A DNA stretch of 64,000 nucleotides from Promicromonospora iranensis (lineage in GTDB: Bacteria > Actinomycetota > Actinomycetes > Actinomycetales > Cellulomonadaceae): the NCBI RefSeq assembly GCF_028994805.1, contig NZ_JAJQQP010000007.1:1-64000 (forward strand). The letters are read 5' to 3'. The translations under genes and the position numbers were made by a program. Shown here one piece after another: positions 51,866 to 60,663 of the stretch; the first letter of the stretch is position 1; each line of letters starts with the position of its first letter. The notes below the pieces were generated by a model. It did not search any database. It was not told the origin of the DNA and worked only from the letters and a program-made list of their open reading frames with translations.

Positions 51866-52906
51866 TCAGTGCGCGAAGGCACGGTCGACGGCGTCGAGCA
51901 CGCGGTCCACGCTCGGCAGGTACTCGTGCTCGTGCTTCGCCACCGGGTACGGGGTGTGGAAGCCGCCCACGCGGAGCACGGGCGCCTCGAGAGCATAGAA
52001 GCACTCCTCCGTGACGCGGGCGGCGATCTCGGCGCCCGCGCCGAAGAACACCGGCGCCTCGTGGATGACCACGCAGCGGCCGGTCTTGCGCACGCTCGCC
52101 ACCACCGCGGCGGTGTCGATCGGCGAGATGGCGCGCAGGTCGAGCACCTCGGCGGACCGGCCCTCCTCCGCGAGCGCTTCAGCGGTCTTGACCGCCGTCG
52201 TGACGGACGGCCCGTACGCGACGAGCGTGACGTCGGTGCCCTGGCGGATCACCTGGGCCGTGTTGAGCGTGTCCGTCCCGACCGGAGCCTCGAGGTCGAC
52301 CGGGCCCTTGCCCCAGTAGCGGCTCTTGGGCTCGAAGAACAGCACGGGATCCGGGGAGGCGATGGCCTCCTGGATCATCGTGTAGGCGTCCTGCGGGCTG
52401 CTCGGCGAGACGACGCGCAGACCGGCGGTGTGCGCGAAGAGCGCCTCCGGGCTCTCGCCGTGGTGCTCCACGCCGCCGATGCCGCCGCCGTAGGGGATGC
52501 GGATCACGACGGGCATCTGCACCGCGCCGCGTGTGCGGTTGTGGATCTTCGACAGCTGCGTGGTGATCTGGTTGAACGCCGGGAAGACGAACCCGTCGAA
52601 CTGGATCTCGCAGACCGGCCGGTAGCCGCGCATGGCCAGCCCGATGGCCGTGCCGACGATGCCGGACTCCGCCAGCGGCGTGTCCACCACCCGCTGCTCA
52701 CCGAACTCCGCCTGCAGGCCGTCGGTCACGCGGAAGACGCCGCCCAGCGGGCCGATGTCCTCCCCCATGAGCATGACCTTGTCGTCGTGCCGCATCGCGG
52801 CGCGCAGGCCCTCGTTGATCGCCTTGCTGAACGAGAGCGTCCGGGTGCTCGACGCAGGCTCCGAGGCGCTGGCTGTGGTGTGCGTACGTTCCGCCATGGT
52901 TGTCAT
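51866..52906 (-). CDS. bkdB: 2-oxoacid dehydrogenase E1 beta subunit
   Basis: A 346-residue transketolase-like subunit with the pyrimidine-binding domain (LSFSKAINEGLRAAM, then VMLMGEDIGPLGGVFRVTDGL in part) and a C-terminal domain (EVLDLRAISPIDTAAVVASVRKTGR in part). It forms the E1 heterotetramer with the alpha subunit. GGGAGG lies 6 nt before the ATG, which overlaps the alpha stop (ATGA). A 20-residue flexible N-terminus precedes the domain. Confidence 0.9.
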   Translation of the reverse strand: MTTMAERTHTTASASEPASSTRTLSFSKAINEGLRAAMRHDDKVMLMGEDIGPLGGVFRVTDGLQAEFGEQRVVDTPLAESGIVGTAIGLAMRGYRPVCEIQFDGFVFPAFNQITTQLSKIHNRTRGAVQMPVVIRIPYGGGIGGVEHHGESPEALFAHTAGLRVVSPSSPQDAYTMIQEAIASPDPVLFFEPKSRYWGKGPVDLEAPVGTDTLNTAQVIRQGTDVTLVAYGPSVTTAVKTAEALAEEGRSAEVLDLRAISPIDTAAVVASVRKTGRCVVIHEAPVFFGAGAEIAARVTEECFYALEAPVLRVGGFHTPYPVAKHEHEYLPSVDRVLDAVDRAFAH

Positions 52907-54072
52907 CGTGCGCCTCCCTGCGCTGAGTCCGCGATCGCATACTGCGAGGCCGGCGGGTCGCCGGCTTCGTAGGCCTCGTACCAGGCTCGTTCTGCGGCGA
53001 CGACGCCGTGCGGTGTCGCGTAGACGTCGTCGAAGGTGCTGGCGACCGCCGATCCGCCGTCGAGGGCGCGGACGCCGTCGCGCAGCTGTGCGCCCAGCTC
53101 GTCACCCTCTGCCTTGATCTCGGCGTCGAAGTCCGCGTCGAGCGCGCCCTCTGCCCGCAGCAGTGCGGCGAGACGGTCGATCGGGTCGCGCCGGCGCCAC
53201 TGCTCCTCCTGCTCGGAGGTGCGGTAGCGGGTCGGGTCGTCCGACGTCGTGTGGGCGCCCATGCGGTACGTGAACGCCTCGATGAAGCTCGGGCCCTGGC
53301 CCGTCCGGGCCCGCTCGAGCGCCTCCTGCGTCGCGGCGTAGACGGCGAGCACGTCGTTGCCGTCGACCCGCAGGCTGGGCAGGCCGAACGCCTCGCCCCG
53401 CTTGTACAGCGGGATCTTCGTCTGCCGGGAGGTCGGCTCGGAGATGGCCCACTGGTTGTTCTGCAGGAAGAACACGACCGGTGCGTCGTTCACCGCGGCG
53501 TAGATCATCGCCTCGTTGACGTCGCCCTGCGAGGTGGCGCCGTCACCGAAGTAGGTGATCACCGCGGTGCCGTCGTTCTTGTCGTGCGGGGTGCCGTCAC
53601 GCTGGACGCCCATGGCGTAGCCGGTGGCGTGCAGGGTGTGCGCGCCGATCACGATCGTGTACACGCTGGTGTTGTGCTCGGTCGGGTTCCACCCACCGTG
53701 GTCGGAACCACGGAAGAACCGCAGCCGGTCGACGGGGTCCAGGCCCCGGACGTGCAGCACACCGTGCTCCCGGTAGGACGGGAACACGTAGTCCTGCGGC
53801 CGCAGCGCGTGCGCGCTGCCGACCTGCGCGGCCTCCTGGCCACGAGCGGGTGCGAACAGGGCGAGCTCGCCCTGGCGCTGGAGCGAGGTCGCTTCGTCGT
53901 CGAAGCGACGCGTCAGGACCATGTCGCGGTACATGCCGCGGAGGTCTTCCGCGGTCAGGGCAGCGGCTCGGTCGCGATACCCCTTGGTACCGCGCGTCGT
54001 GACGCGGTTCCCTTGGGGGTCGAGCAGCTGCAACGTCGGGATCGCCTCGTTGGAGCCGTTGGTCGTAGTCAC
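52903..54072 (-). CDS. bkdA: 2-oxoacid dehydrogenase E1 alpha subunit
   Basis: A 389-residue thiamine-diphosphate subunit. The TPP motif begins with GDGATSQGDVNEAM (about 177-190) and ends with NNQWAIS (about 208). Further features are LFAPARGQEAAQVGSAHAL and the phosphorylation-loop region TYRMGAHTTSDDPTRYR. It decarboxylates branched-chain 2-oxoacids or pyruvate. GGAGGAAGC precedes the GTG at 54072. It is the first gene of a three-gene operon; E3 is not in the window. A 50-bp dyad lies 110 nt upstream. Confidence 0.9.
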   Translation of the reverse strand: MTTTNGSNEAIPTLQLLDPQGNRVTTRGTKGYRDRAAALTAEDLRGMYRDMVLTRRFDDEATSLQRQGELALFAPARGQEAAQVGSAHALRPQDYVFPSYREHGVLHVRGLDPVDRLRFFRGSDHGGWNPTEHNTSVYTIVIGAHTLHATGYAMGVQRDGTPHDKNDGTAVITYFGDGATSQGDVNEAMIYAAVNDAPVVFFLQNNQWAISEPTSRQTKIPLYKRGEAFGLPSLRVDGNDVLAVYAATQEALERARTGQGPSFIEAFTYRMGAHTTSDDPTRYRTSEQEEQWRRRDPIDRLAALLRAEGALDADFDAEIKAEGDELGAQLRDGVRALDGGSAVASTFDDVYATPHGVVAAERAWYEAYEAGDPPASQYAIADSAQGGAR

Positions 54073-54375
54073 GCTTCCTCCTTCAACTGCGGACGCGAGC
54101 GCCCGCTGTTGCGGAGACGCCCGGTCCGTTCCGGGGACCTTTCCATCCTGGCACGGGTCCAGCCGGAAATTTGGCCGATCCGCAACCTACGCTCTCGTAG
54201 CCTACGCAAGCGTAGGCTACGGCTCCGTAGGTTGGTCTGCCGCGATGTCGCCCAATCTCCCGGGGGGCCGTTTGTCGGAATCCACCAAGCCGCGCGACGC
54301 AGTCTCGACGCACACCTGTCAGGACCCTCCGCGCGGCGCCTCCGTCTCGGCTGGCCCCAGGCCGATACTGAGCCG
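54073..54375. other. Divergent control region of E1alpha and esterase genes
   Basis: About 300 nt without genes. It holds the large dyad at 54184-54233, and TAGGTT hexamers lie at both outer edges of the dyad, one facing each way. GATACT at 54364-54369 lies 6 nt before the esterase GTG. Confidence 0.6.
54184..54233. promoter_or_regulatory. 50-bp dyad with four CCTACG/CGTAGG half-sites
   Basis: AACCTACG (54184-54191), 4 nt, CGTAGCCTACGC (54196-54207), AA, GCGTAGGCTACG (54210-54221), 4 nt, CGTAGGTT (54226-54233). The whole is a symmetric operator-like structure between divergent genes. Two dimers of a TetR- or Lrp-type regulator could bind it. Confidence 0.7.
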
Positions 54376-55374
54376 GTGTACCCGCCGTACGACAGCTGGT
54401 TCCCGGACGCGCCGATCGACGGCACCTACGGGCACGACAAGGACGCCCTGCTCGCGATCGAGCCCGTCCCGCCGCCACCGGGCTTCGGCGACCTCTGGCG
54501 AGGCTGGTTCACGGCCTCCCGCGCGGTCCGTCCCGAGCCGCGCCTGACGGCGCTCGGCAGGCGGGACGGGCACGACCTCTACGAGCTCGAGCACACGGGT
54601 GCCGACGGGCTACGGCTGCGCGGCTGGCTCGCCCTGCCGTCCGACGGCGCGGCCCGGGTCGGCGTCGTGCACAGCCACGGGTACGGCGGCCGGGAGGCGC
54701 CCAGCTTCGACCGTGTGCCCGACGACGCCGCCGTCGTCTTCCCGGTGGCCCGCGGGCTCGGAGCACTCAACGCCGGGGTCGGGGCCCCGGACACGGCGGA
54801 CGAGCACGTGCTGCACGGCATCGGCTCCGTGGACACCTACTCGCTGGGCCGGTGCGCCGTCGACCTGTGGCACGCGGCCGACGCCCTCGTGGAGGTTGCC
54901 GGCGACCTGCCCCTGTACTACGTGGGCGAGAGCTTCGGCGGCATCGGCGCGCTGGCAGTGCCGTGGGACCGGCGGTTCGTGGGCGCGACCCTGGTGGTGC
55001 CGAGCTTCGGGCAGTACGACGTGCGGCTCGACGTGGCGTGTGCGGGCAGCGGTGCGGCAGTGCGCCGGTACGTCGCCGAGCACCCGGAGGCCCGGGACGT
55101 GCTGCGCTACTTCGACACGTCGACGGCGGCCGCGTTCCTCCGCGTGCCCGTCCGCTGCGAGTGCGCCCTCTGGGACGCGTCGGTGCCCGCACCCGGGCAG
55201 TTCGCCGTGGCGAACGCGGTGGCGGCCGCGGCGCGGGCCGACCACCGGACCGGTGCCGAGCTGGAGCTGGAGGTGCTTCCGGCGGGGCACGCCGAGTACC
55301 CGGGCCAGGACGCCGACCAGGCCCGGGCCGCCGCCGCGACGCGGGCGCACATCGCACGCTGCCTGGCGCGCTGA
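54376..55374 (+). CDS. AXE1-type acetyl esterase / cephalosporin-C deacetylase-like hydrolase
   Basis: A 332-residue alpha/beta hydrolase. The nucleophile Ser is in YVGESFGGIGALA (about 180), a likely acid Asp is in CALWDASVPAPG (about 268), and the His is in AGHAEYPGQ (about 303). The opening PFDSWFPDAPIDGTYGHDK-like region is typical of acetyl xylan esterases of this family, with VGVVHSHGYGGRE as the oxyanion region. The GTG at 54376 has GATACT 6 nt upstream, a leaderless layout; the open frame extends back antisense to E1alpha but is not coding. The natural substrate is unknown. Confidence 0.75.
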   Translation: MYPPYDSWFPDAPIDGTYGHDKDALLAIEPVPPPPGFGDLWRGWFTASRAVRPEPRLTALGRRDGHDLYELEHTGADGLRLRGWLALPSDGAARVGVVHSHGYGGREAPSFDRVPDDAAVVFPVARGLGALNAGVGAPDTADEHVLHGIGSVDTYSLGRCAVDLWHAADALVEVAGDLPLYYVGESFGGIGALAVPWDRRFVGATLVVPSFGQYDVRLDVACAGSGAAVRRYVAEHPEARDVLRYFDTSTAAAFLRVPVRCECALWDASVPAPGQFAVANAVAAAARADHRTGAELELEVLPAGHAEYPGQDADQARAAAATRAHIARCLAR

Positions 55375-55417
55375 CAGCGCCCCGCTAGGCAGGGCGGGGT
55401 GGGGCGGGCCAGGCTTC

Positions 55418-55483
55418 GTGGTCGGTAGAAGGTCAGGTAGTCGGTCGCTCCGAATACCGATCACCTGACGTTCTGCCGACCAC
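55418..55483. terminator. Long imperfect hairpin between convergent genes
   Basis: 28-nt arms (55418-55445 and 55456-55483) pair at 24 positions around a 10-nt loop, between the esterase and the aminotransferase. It probably ends both transcripts and has the look of a REP-like element. Confidence 0.65.
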
Positions 55484-55485
55484 CG

Positions 55486-56580
55486 TCAGCGTTGGCGCCA
55501 GCCCGCGGCGACCGCCAGGAAGGCGTCGTTCGCCTCCGGGTCGCCGATGCTCACGCGGATCCCGTGGCCGGCGAACGGGCGCACCAGGACCCCGGCGTCC
55601 TTCGCCTCGGCGGCGCGCTCCATGGTCGCCTCGCCCAGGTCGAACCACACGAAGTTCGCGTGCGTCTCGGGTAGCACCCAGCCCTGACCGCGCAGGCTCT
55701 CCACGACGCGAGCGCGCTCGCCGACCAGCGCCTCGACGTGCTCCGTCAGCTGGCCCTGCGCCTCCGGCTCCAGCGTCGTCAGCGCGGCGGCCTGGGCGAC
55801 GAGCGAGACGCCGAACGGTGTGGACACGGAACGGATCCCGGCGACGAGGCGCGGCTCGCCGATCGCGTAGCCGATGCGGAGCCCGGCCAGGCCGTGCGCC
55901 TTGGACAGGGTGCGCAGCAGCAGCACGTTCGAGTGGCGCCGGAACACGTCGAGGCCGACCGGCGCCTCCGGGTCCCGCACGAACTCGAGGTACGCCTCGT
56001 CCAGCACGACGAGCACGTTCTTCGGCACCTCCGCCAGGAACGTCTCCAGCTCGCCCGCGTGCACGGCCGGGCCGGTCGGGTTGTTGGGCGTGCAGACCAG
56101 CACCACGCGAGTGCGCGGCGTGACCGCGGCAGCCATCGCCGGCAGGTCGAGCCGCCCGGTGCCGTCCTCGAGCGGCACGGTCACGACGCTGCCGCCGGAC
56201 ACCGCCGCCGCGATGGGGTAGGCCTCGAACGAGCGCCACGGGAACACGATCTCGTCCCCGTGGTCCACGACGGCGTTCAGCACGTGCGACAGGAGCGCCA
56301 CCGACCCGTTGCCGACCACGACGTTCTCGGCCGCGACACCGCTGTGTGCCGCGAGCGCGCCGACGAGCTCGTCGGCGTAGATGTCGGGATACCGGTTGAC
56401 CTCGGCCGCTGCACGCGTGATGGCGGCCTGGACGGACGGCAGCGGCGCGTACGGGTTCTCGTTCGACGAGAGCTTCCATGCCGGGGCGCTCGACCCGGCG
56501 CGCGCACCGGGAACGTAGGCGGGCAGGGCCGACACGGCAGGCCGGAGCGGTACTGATGCTTCATCCACGGGGGTCAGCAT
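55486..56580 (-). CDS. hisC: Histidinol-phosphate/aromatic aminotransferase
   Basis: A 364-residue class II, PLP-dependent aminotransferase. WKLSSNENPYAP (about 34-45), VGNGSVALL (about 88), CTPNNPTGP (about 155) and LDEAYLEF mark the fold. The PLP lysine is in RTLSKAHGLAGLRIGYA (about K227). It transaminates histidinol phosphate or, as in many actinobacteria with a second hisC, aromatic 2-oxoacids such as phenylpyruvate (Pat). No other his genes are nearby, which favours the aromatic role. The ATG is at 56580, 14 nt from the divergent holin-like gene. Confidence 0.85.
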   Translation of the reverse strand: MLTPVDEASVPLRPAVSALPAYVPGARAGSSAPAWKLSSNENPYAPLPSVQAAITRAAAEVNRYPDIYADELVGALAAHSGVAAENVVVGNGSVALLSHVLNAVVDHGDEIVFPWRSFEAYPIAAAVSGGSVVTVPLEDGTGRLDLPAMAAAVTPRTRVVLVCTPNNPTGPAVHAGELETFLAEVPKNVLVVLDEAYLEFVRDPEAPVGLDVFRRHSNVLLLRTLSKAHGLAGLRIGYAIGEPRLVAGIRSVSTPFGVSLVAQAAALTTLEPEAQGQLTEHVEALVGERARVVESLRGQGWVLPETHANFVWFDLGEATMERAAEAKDAGVLVRPFAGHGIRVSIGDPEANDAFLAVAAGWRQR

Positions 56581-56594
56581 GCCACGATGACCAG

Positions 56595-57002
56595 ATGAAG
56601 CTCGTGGCGCGCATCCTCATCACCGCACTCGCAATAGGGCTGTCGGCCCTGATCCTCGGCTCCCACATGAACATCGTCAGCAACGACACCACGCTCGGCG
56701 CGATCCTCGCCACCGTGGTGGTGGCGGTGGTCTACGGCCTGGTCCACATGGTCGTGAAGCCGATCGTCCAGCTCATCTCCCTCCCGCTCTACATCCTCAC
56801 GCTCGGCCTGGTGTCGTTCCTGATCAACGCGCTCATGCTGTGGATCACGACGCTCATCACCAACCAGACGTGGTTCTCCGACACGCCCAACTGGGGCCTC
56901 GAGGTGAACGGCGGCTTCTGGTGGTTCGTGCTCGCGGCGCTGGTGATCTCGGTGGTGCAGACGATCCTGCTGGCAGTCCTGCCCAACAAGGTCACCGACT
57001 GA
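56595..57002 (+). CDS. Phage-holin-family (4_2-like) membrane protein
   Basis: A 135-residue protein with four membrane segments (about 4-22, 35-53, 58-85 and 106-130). The pattern matches the chromosomal holin-like family common in bacteria; no lysis role is implied. CACGAT lies 6 nt before the ATG. It overlaps the end of the convergent lipase-like gene by 11 nt. Confidence 0.75.
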   Translation: MKLVARILITALAIGLSALILGSHMNIVSNDTTLGAILATVVVAVVYGLVHMVVKPIVQLISLPLYILTLGLVSFLINALMLWITTLITNQTWFSDTPNWGLEVNGGFWWFVLAALVISVVQTILLAVLPNKVTD

Positions 57003-58545
57003 CGCGCTCGAACCGGTAGTACCGGGTCTCCGCCGCCGCACCACCCAGGCGCGGGCCGATCCGGTCCGCCACCTCGGTGACCCGGGGATCGCCGAGCCCG
57101 ACCGCGAGGTCGAGCGTTCGGACGTGCGTGGTGATCGAGTGCGCCTGCACCACGTCGCCGGACGCCGTCCGGTCGCCGGGGTCGGTCGAGTCCCGCAACG
57201 ACCGGACCACCGTGACACGGTCGCGGGTGCGGGGATTCTCCGCGGCGGAGCGCCCGTCCGTGTTCGAGACCAGCTCCTCCGGGGTCTCCAGGTGCAGCGC
57301 GGGGACGCCGGGCGGTGCCGCCAGCAGACCCGTGGGCGAGCCGGCGGTGACGAGGCCTCCGACCCGGTAGCGCTCGGCGAAGCCCGCTCGTGAGGCGAGC
57401 GCCACGGCCGCGATCCCGCCCAGGCTGTGTCCCACGAGGGTCACCGGCTCGTCCGGCCCGACGCCGGAGTCGACGAGCGCACGCTCGACGGCCGCGGTGG
57501 CACCGTCGGCCTGGCCCGCCATGAGCTCCACGTCGGTCCGCCCGTCCCAGGGATGGGCCGCCGGCAGTGCCGACTGGGTTCCGGGGATCAGCACGGTCCA
57601 GGACACCTGGCCGCCCTCCCCCACCACCTTCTGCACCGCCACCGTTGCCGCGGGGGCGCCGCCTGTGGCCGGGTAGAGGTCGTCGATCCTGCTCAGCGCC
57701 TCCTGGACCGACGACGCGCCGTGGCCGGACCAGGCAGGAAGCCCGCCGCTCGCGAAGTCGCCGGGGCCGAGGCGCACGACCCGGAGCCCGTCGTCGTCGT
57801 TCCCGAGAACGGGTGCCTCGCGGGCCACGTGCGCAAGGACCGCGGCTCCTCCGGCCACCCCTGAGCGCCCCTCGGCGCGCCCGGCCTGGGCCAGGCCCAC
57901 GCCGCCGCCCGCACCGGCGAACACCTCGTCGGAGAACGGCCCGACTCCGCGCGTCGCACCCGACGCGGCCCAGCCCGCCACTGCCCCGGAGGCGCCGCTG
58001 GTGAGGGTCCCCCCGACCAGGCGCCCGCCGATCTCGGCGCCGCCCACGACCCCGACACCCACGAGACCCGCCCAGCCCAGGCTGCCCAGCGCCGCCCCCG
58101 TACCGAAGGCCCCGGCCGTGATCAGGGCGCCGACCGCCCGCTCCGCCGTCGACTCCGCCTCCTCGTACAGGCCGGCTGCCCGGAGCAGGCGCCAGCCGAG
58201 GAGGTCGCACAGGTCGGCACGTGCGACGAGGGATCGCGCCGCCTCGTGCGCCGCCGCCTCCAGCGCCCGGACGGCCGGGCCCAGCGGGGCCACGCCGCCC
58301 AGGCCGCCGTCGAGCCAGGGCACGCCGGGGGACGTTCCGAGGAGCCCTGGCACGACGATGCTCCCGCTCGCCGCCAGGCACTGCGCCGCGGCGGCCCGCA
58401 GCTCGTCGGCGGCACCCGCCACCCGGGCGGCCGCTCGGCGCACCGAGTCCGACTCGACGCTGGTGGCGCCCCCTCCCCCATAGATCACGACGGTGTCCGA
58501 CGGCGCGCGCGGACCAGCGGGCTGTGCGGGCCAGGGCATCATCAT
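56992..58545 (-). CDS. Alpha/beta hydrolase (lipase-like) with WXG-like N-terminus
   Basis: A 517-residue protein. The N-terminal helical domain (about 30-150, SVRRAAARVAGAADELRAAAAQC in part) resembles WXG100/LXG-type heads. A Gly/Ala-rich hydrophobic stretch follows (about 155-215). The C-terminal hydrolase domain (about 290-500) has VTLVGHSLGGIAAVAL with the nucleophile Ser (about 367). There is no Sec signal. The ATG at 58545 overlaps the stop of the small upstream gene (ATGA). The pair looks like a type VII-type cargo or effector with its partner, but no secretion genes are in this window. Confidence 0.68.
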   Translation of the reverse strand: MMMPWPAQPAGPRAPSDTVVIYGGGGATSVESDSVRRAAARVAGAADELRAAAAQCLAASGSIVVPGLLGTSPGVPWLDGGLGGVAPLGPAVRALEAAAHEAARSLVARADLCDLLGWRLLRAAGLYEEAESTAERAVGALITAGAFGTGAALGSLGWAGLVGVGVVGGAEIGGRLVGGTLTSGASGAVAGWAASGATRGVGPFSDEVFAGAGGGVGLAQAGRAEGRSGVAGGAAVLAHVAREAPVLGNDDDGLRVVRLGPGDFASGGLPAWSGHGASSVQEALSRIDDLYPATGGAPAATVAVQKVVGEGGQVSWTVLIPGTQSALPAAHPWDGRTDVELMAGQADGATAAVERALVDSGVGPDEPVTLVGHSLGGIAAVALASRAGFAERYRVGGLVTAGSPTGLLAAPPGVPALHLETPEELVSNTDGRSAAENPRTRDRVTVVRSLRDSTDPGDRTASGDVVQAHSITTHVRTLDLAVGLGDPRVTEVADRIGPRLGGAAAETRYYRFERVSR

Positions 58546-58796
58546 CCGAGCCCGCCCGCGGCGCGGAGGGCCTCTGCCCGCTGTACCACGTCCTTCAGCA
58601 GCAGGAGGTCGCGCGCGACGGCGAGCGCCGCCTCGGCCACCTCTGCCCGGTACAGCTCCGCAGCAGGTGCCTCCCACTCCACCTCGACGGCGGCCCGCAG
58701 CTGCTCGATCCCCCGGACCACCAGCTCCAGGGCCGCCGCGAGCGCCGTCGTCGGCTCCCCTGGTCCGGGTACGGGCGCCCCGCACGCACGCGTCAT
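58542..58796 (-). CDS. Small WXG100-like helical protein
   Basis: An 84-residue protein predicted as two helices joined at VEWEAPAAELYRAEV (about 40-54), which resembles the WxG turn of ESAT-6-like proteins. The helices (ALAAALELVVRGIEQL and AALAVARDLLLLKDVVQ) fit a hairpin. It is translationally coupled to the lipase-like gene and probably forms a complex with its N-terminal domain. The missing Gly of WxG makes the call tentative. Confidence 0.55.
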   Translation of the reverse strand: MTRACGAPVPGPGEPTTALAAALELVVRGIEQLRAAVEVEWEAPAAELYRAEVAEAALAVARDLLLLKDVVQRAEALRAAGGLG

Positions 58797-59022
58797 CGTC
58801 TCTTCCTCGCCGCTCGTCCTGCTGTGCCCATCCGCCGGCTCCCCTCTGCTGTCTCCTGGTGACCACGACGCTAGGTGCGGTCCGGGCGTCGGCGTCGGCC
58901 GGTGGGGTTCGACTGTGCACAGCGCCCCGAAACGGCCGGCTGTGGTCGGGCTCCCGCGGCGCGGCGCCGTCCTGCGGGTCTGTGCGGGTCTCCCGCGGAA
59001 CTCCCGTGGGAGAATGGAGGAC

Positions 59023-60510
59023 GTGCCTGAGACGACCGCGCCTGCCGCCAGCCCTGCCCGCCCTGCCACCCGCGTCACTCTCGCGGAGGTGAGCCCGGCC
59101 ATCGCGCTCGGACCGCTCGACGGCCGGTACCGCAAGGCCGTCGCCCCGCTCGTGGACCACCTGAGCGAGGCCGCGCTGAACCGCGAGCGCATCCACGTCG
59201 AGGTGGAGTGGCTCATCACGCTGTGCAACGGCGCGCCTGGCGTCGAGGCGCCCGTGGTCCCGGGTGCGCCGACGCTGTCCTCGCAGGAGATCGACTACCT
59301 CCGCGCGATCCCCGCGACGTTCGGCGCGGACGAGATCGCCGAGCTGGCCGAGATCGAGCGCGAGACCGTGCACGACGTCAAGGCTGTCGAGTACTTCATC
59401 AAGCGGCGCATCGCCGCCGCTCCGGAGGCGTTGGGCTCGACCAGCCTCCCGGCCGCCAGCGAGCTGGTGCACTTCGCGTGCACGAGCGAGGACATCAACA
59501 ACCTCTCGTACGCGCTGATGGTGCGGGGCGCGGTCCGCGATGCCTGGCTCCCGGCCGCGAACGCCGTCGTCGACCAGCTGGCGGGCATGGCGCGCGAGCA
59601 CGCCGCGGTGCCCCTGCTGAGCCGCACGCACGGGCAGCCGGCGACGCCGACCACGCTGGGCAAGGAGCTCGCCGTGCTGGCGCACCGCCTGCGCCGTCAG
59701 CTCCGCCGCATCGAGGGCGCCGAGTTCCTGGGCAAGCTGAACGGCGCCACCGGCACCTACGGGGCGCACACCGTCGCCGTCCCGGCCGCCGACTGGCCCG
59801 CGGTGTCGAAGGCGTTCGTCGAGGGTCTCGGGCTGGACTGGAACCCGCTGACCACGCAGATCGAGTCGCACGACTGGCAGGCGGAGGTCTACGCCGACGT
59901 CGCCCGCTTCAACCGGATCCTGCACAACCTCGCCACCGACGTGTGGACGTACATCTCGCTCGGGTTCTTCACGCAGATCCCGGTCGCGGGCGCCACGGGC
60001 TCGTCCACGATGCCGCACAAGGTGAACCCGATCCGGTTCGAGAACGCCGAGGCCAACCTCGAGATCTCGTGCTCGCTCCTGGACACCCTCTCGGCCACGC
60101 TCGTGACGAGCCGTCTGCAGCGTGACCTCACCGACTCGACGACGCAGCGGAACATCGGTCCCGCGTTCGGGCACAGCTTGCTCGCCATCGACAACGTGGC
60201 ACGGGGTCTGGACCGGCTCGCCGTCAACGAGACGCTGCTGCGTGAGGACCTCGACGCCAACTGGGAGGTGCTGGGCGAGCCCGTCCAGTCGGCGATGCGC
60301 GCGGCGTCCGTCGCGGGCGTGCCCGGCATGGAGAACCCGTACGAGCGCCTCAAGGACCTCACGCGCGGCCAGCGGGTGGACGGCGCGCGCATGCGCGAGT
60401 TCGTGGCAGGCCTCGGTCTGCCCGACGACGTCGCCGCCCGCCTCGCCGCGCTGACCCCCGCCACGTACACGGGGCTGGCCGAGCAGCTGGTGAAGGACTA
60501 CCTGGACTGA
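59023..60510 (+). CDS. purB: Adenylosuccinate lyase
   Basis: A 495-residue enzyme of the fumarase/aspartase superfamily that acts twice in purine synthesis. ALGPLDGRYRKAV (about 28-40), FACTSEDINNLSYALM (about 150-165), LLSRTHGQPATPTTLGKE (about 190-207) and the signature GSSTMPHKVNPIRFENAE (about 325-342) are all present. The length fits the E. coli-like long type with an extra 20-residue start. The GTG at 59023 has GAGAAT 7 nt upstream, a leaderless layout; an ATG at 59014 is possible. Its 3' end is part of a tandem duplication. Confidence 0.92.
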   Translation: MPETTAPAASPARPATRVTLAEVSPAIALGPLDGRYRKAVAPLVDHLSEAALNRERIHVEVEWLITLCNGAPGVEAPVVPGAPTLSSQEIDYLRAIPATFGADEIAELAEIERETVHDVKAVEYFIKRRIAAAPEALGSTSLPAASELVHFACTSEDINNLSYALMVRGAVRDAWLPAANAVVDQLAGMAREHAAVPLLSRTHGQPATPTTLGKELAVLAHRLRRQLRRIEGAEFLGKLNGATGTYGAHTVAVPAADWPAVSKAFVEGLGLDWNPLTTQIESHDWQAEVYADVARFNRILHNLATDVWTYISLGFFTQIPVAGATGSSTMPHKVNPIRFENAEANLEISCSLLDTLSATLVTSRLQRDLTDSTTQRNIGPAFGHSLLAIDNVARGLDRLAVNETLLREDLDANWEVLGEPVQSAMRAASVAGVPGMENPYERLKDLTRGQRVDGARMREFVAGLGLPDDVAARLAALTPATYTGLAEQLVKDYLD

Positions 60511-60645
60511 GGCGGAGGTGCAGCGCAGGGTGGGGGCCGAGGAACGAGGCACCCGCCCGGAGCGGAACCGCAGTCTCAGGCCACACAGGTCTGGACTGAG
60601 GCGGAGGTGCAGCGCAGGGTGGGGGCCGAGGAACGAGGCACCCGC
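60502..60645. repeat. 55-bp direct repeat duplicating the purB end
   Basis: 60502-60556 and 60591-60645 are identical over 55 bp, with an 89-bp period. The first copy starts in the last two codons and stop of purB, so the second carries a copy of that codon-stop stretch outside the gene. Confidence 0.85.
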
Positions 60646-60663
60646 GACCCGGCCGCTGTCCTG

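Noticed and set aside
53008-54375. Open frame running into the esterase from the left
   Set aside because: It is antisense to E1alpha, whose protein motifs are clear. The esterase begins at 54376 behind a -10 box.
56595-57002. Prophage remnant because of the holin-like protein
   Set aside because: This holin-like family is common in chromosomes, and no other phage gene is close.
58546-60552. Long minus-strand extension of the lipase-like frame across purB
   Set aside because: It is antisense to a clear purB gene. The ATG at 58545 overlaps the WXG-like stop and fits the operon.
60502-60645. Insertion sequence ends
   Set aside because: These are direct, not inverted, repeats with only 34 bp between them and no transposase.
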